Source: Candidatus Acidiferrales bacterium
GTDB lineage: Bacteria > Acidobacteriota > Terriglobia > Acidiferrales > UBA7541
Length of the DNA: 59,081 nucleotides
Direction of reading: 5' to 3'
Assembly (NCBI GenBank): GCA_030037525.1
Contig: JASHRC010000201.1
Location: 1 to 59,081 of the forward strand
Part shown: piece by piece, positions 56,873 through 59,081 of the stretch
How positions within the stretch are numbered: the first letter of the stretch is position 1
How the letters are laid out: the number at the start of each line of letters is the position of its first letter
Notes under the pieces: generated by a model
What the model was told of the DNA's origin: nothing
The model's input: only the letters and a program-made list of their open reading frames with translations
The model's database searches: none
Translations under genes and position numbers: made by a program

Positions 56873-57799
56873 CTACGCGAGCACGACCGGCTGGATTTCG
56901 GCGCGATTCCGACCAAGGTGTTTCGCCCGATAAAGGGCGGCATCTGCCTGTTTGACTAATTCAGCGAATTCAGGAGATGTCTTCCCGCAGAATCCGGCTG
57001 CACCGAAGCTGGCCGTGACGGTTACCTCGGCGCCGTTCAGCAGGAATTTCTCTGACATCAATTGCTGTCGAATCCGTTCGATGACCAGGCCGACTTCCGC
57101 CTGCTTGGCGTGTGTGAGGATTTGAACGAATTCCTCGCCTCCGGTGCGCCCGCAGATGTCGGACTTTCTTCCATTCGTCTTCAGGATTTCCGCGAACCGC
57201 TTCAGAACCGTGTCTCCGGCTTCATGCCCGAATCTGTCGTTGATGCTCTTAAAGTGGTCGAGATCGATGGCCACGACCCAGAAGGGAAAGCCATGTCGTG
57301 CGGCGCCGCTCAAAAGGCGGGGCGCCCAAGATTCGACCGCCCGGCGATTCGGCAAGCCCGTCAAAGAATCGGTGAGAGCGAGTTCCTCGAGCTCCCGATT
57401 CTTGGCTTCGATCTGGCGCTGCAGATCGATCAGCCTCTCGCCTACTCGTACGCGCGCCAGAAGCTCGTCCCGGTGAAAAGGCTTGGTGAGGTAATCATCG
57501 GCGCCCGCCGAGAGTCCTTTGACCACATTCTCTTTCTCCGCGTTGCTGGTCAGAAGGATGATGTAGGTGTAGGCAGCGTTTCGGTCAGCGCGGATTTTTT
57601 GACATAGCTCGATCCCGGTCAGGTCCGGCATCACCCAATCGGTGATCACGATGGCAGGATGCACCCGCTCGACGATCTCAATGGCCTCGCTGCCGGTGTT
57701 GGCAAAGCAAACCGTCCAGGCGTTTTCCGAAACCGCCTGTTCCACCAGCTTGCGGTAGACAGGTGAGTCGTCCGCGACCAATATCGTGGTACCGCTCAC
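56873..57799 (-). CDS. Response regulator with GGDEF domain (diguanylate cyclase)
   Basis: REC ILVADDSPVYRKLVEQ; DSLTGLPNRRAVE; RKSDICGRTGGEEF. Confidence 0.95.
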   Translation of the reverse strand: MSGTTILVADDSPVYRKLVEQAVSENAWTVCFANTGSEAIEIVERVHPAIVITDWVMPDLTGIELCQKIRADRNAAYTYIILLTSNAEKENVVKGLSAGADDYLTKPFHRDELLARVRVGERLIDLQRQIEAKNRELEELALTDSLTGLPNRRAVESWAPRLLSGAARHGFPFWVVAIDLDHFKSINDRFGHEAGDTVLKRFAEILKTNGRKSDICGRTGGEEFVQILTHAKQAEVGLVIERIRQQLMSEKFLLNGAEVTVTASFGAAGFCGKTSPEFAELVKQADAALYRAKHLGRNRAEIQPVVLA

Positions 57800-57844
57800 T
57801 GGCCGGGTGCCCTCATGGAAAACAGTGCGCCGCCTTCAGAGGCG

Positions 57845-58207
57845 CTACTGAGCGTTTGAGCCGTCCGCGGAATCCTGGGGGACGCTTCCCAGTTTCGCAC
57901 GCAGGCAGCCAACCAATTCAGGGGCGAGGTCCGAGATGGCCATGCCCTCCGAGACGATGAATTTACAGCTGAGGATTGGACGCGATTGGTCTTCGTCGGG
58001 CAACTGGCAGCGTACCCGGCAATACTGACACTCCTGGTTCCAGCAGAAGCGCCCATAGGGGACCGTTTCCGGGCTGATGAACTGAAAAGCGCGCAGAAGA
58101 GAGTTGCGCTCCGGCACCAGAAATGTCTTCCCCAGGACCGTGATCTCCACAAGTTTTTCGTACGGACGGAACACTTCCGACATCAGCGGAGCCTCGCCCT
58201 CTGCCAT
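57845..58207 (-). CDS. Small 2Fe-2S ferredoxin-like protein
   Basis: VEITVLGKTFLVPERNSLLRAFQF; CWNQECQYCRVRCQLPDEDQSRPILSCKFIVSEGM (C-x4-C-x2-C...C pattern). Confidence 0.7.
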   Translation of the reverse strand: MAEGEAPLMSEVFRPYEKLVEITVLGKTFLVPERNSLLRAFQFISPETVPYGRFCWNQECQYCRVRCQLPDEDQSRPILSCKFIVSEGMAISDLAPELVGCLRAKLGSVPQDSADGSNAQ

Positions 58208-58398
58208 GGGATGAATGCCTCTGTGGCTTCAAACTAATGCAGCAGGAGCGTCGGAGCAATCAGAACAGATCCCCTGGTGCCTAATCTTCCACTGGCGAAA
58301 GGCGAAGGCCTACGAGAGAGGTTGCCTAAGCAGGAGCGAGCGGTTCGGCAGGTCGATCGAGTGCCGTCGGGCCAGGCAGGAGCGAGGATCCGGTAGCT

Positions 58399-59081
58399 TC
58401 AGGCGAAGAATTTGCCGATATGGCGAAACTTCTCAAACCGCGCGGCAAGCAGCCGATCGGGCGAAAGCCGCGAGAGCTCCTCGAGGGCGCGCCAGAGGGC
58501 AGGCTCGAGCAGTCGCGCCGCTGCTGCGTGGTCGGTCTGCGCGCCTTCCGGTGGCTCGGGCACGATTTCATCAATCAGCTTCAATTCCAGCAGATCGGGC
58601 GCGGTGATTTTCAGCGCTTCGGCTGCTATTTCCGCCTTGGTAGAGTCGCGCCACATGATCGAAGCGCAGCCCTCGGGCGAGATCACCGAGTAGATCGAGT
58701 TTTCCAGCATCAGCACGCGGTCTCCGACGGCAATGGCCAGAGCGCCCCCCGAGCCGCCCTCGCCGGTGATGACAACGATGATCGGAACGGCGAGCCGCGA
58801 CATCTCGCGAATGTTGTAGGCGATGGCCTCCGCCTGCCCGCGCTCTTCCGCATCGATTCCCGGGTACGCGCCTTGGGTGTCGACGAATACAAGAATCGGA
58901 CGGCCAAACTTGGCCCCCAGCCGCATAGCGCGCAGGGCCTTGCGATAGCCCTCGGGTTTGGCCTGCCCGAAATTGCGAGCCAAGCGCTGTTTGGTGTCGC
59001 GGCCCTTCTGATTGCCGACCACCAGCACAGGCCGGCCGTGAAATCGCGCCATGCCGGTGATCAAGGCGGCGTCATCGGAAA
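58399..59081 (-). CDS. accA: Acetyl-CoA carboxylase carboxyltransferase subunit alpha, truncated by the window end
   Basis: [90 protein letters not shown]-terminus beyond 59081. Confidence 0.95.
   Translation of the reverse strand, partial: SDDAALITGMARFHGRPVLVVGNQKGRDTKQRLARNFGQAKPEGYRKALRAMRLGAKFGRPILVFVDTQGAYPGIDAEERGQAEAIAYNIREMSRLAVPIIVVITGEGGSGGALAIAVGDRVLMLENSIYSVISPEGCASIMWRDSTKAEIAAEALKITAPDLLELKLIDEIVPEPPEGAQTDHAAAARLLEPALWRALEELSRLSPDRLLAARFEKFRHIGKFFA

Noticed and set aside
1-59081. CRISPR arrays, transposases, integrases, phage genes, toxin-antitoxin or defence islands
   Set aside because: None seen on inspection; the region reads as stable chromosomal backbone with lineage-specific accessory genes.

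Overview
The 59 kb window is high-GC bacterial chromosome. Its gene content and order look like Acidobacteriota (an inference from family content, not from a search). Three blocks organise it. (1) A near-complete dcw division/cell-wall cluster on the + strand: mraZ-rsmH-ftsL-ftsI-murE-murF-mraY-murD-ftsW-murG-murC-murB-ftsQ-ftsA-ftsZ, about 0.2-17.8 kb. It is preceded by a promoter that carries 10-bp-periodic MraZ-box-like repeats. (2) A mixed accessory/housekeeping region, about 18-49.5 kb: hsp20, a cysteine-free ArsA/Get3-like ATPase with an HSP20-like tail, DUF3891, an Oar-like TonB-dependent receptor, acetamidase/RidA, a cytochrome c fusion plus DUF2165, APC permease, VOC protein, a predicted lipoprotein SAM-hydrolase-like protein, S1/P1 nuclease, methyltransferase, NHL protein, DUF4159, the three-gene transhydrogenase pntAA-pntAB-pntB, YjbQ, era, NtrX/NtrY-type two-component genes, a HhH-GPD glycosylase, serC, tandem DUF507 genes and an M48 protease. 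(3) A minus-strand cytochrome c maturation operon, about 49.6-56.8 kb: ccmE-F-H, a CcmI-like gene, a carboxypeptidase-regulatory-like gene, then ccmA-B-C and a small ccmD-like ORF missing from the supplied track. It is followed by a REC-GGDEF gene, a small 2Fe-2S protein and a truncated accA. No rRNA, tRNA, CRISPR array, transposase or prophage was recognised. The observations I rate highest are the Hsp20/ArsA-HSP20 locus (Crp-like sites, possible RNA thermometer, apparent leaderless promoter) and the variant Ccm operon (CxxxY-type CcmE, cysteine-rich CcmH motif, CcmI-like hairpin present in two adjacent proteins). All family calls come from reading motifs; no database search was run.
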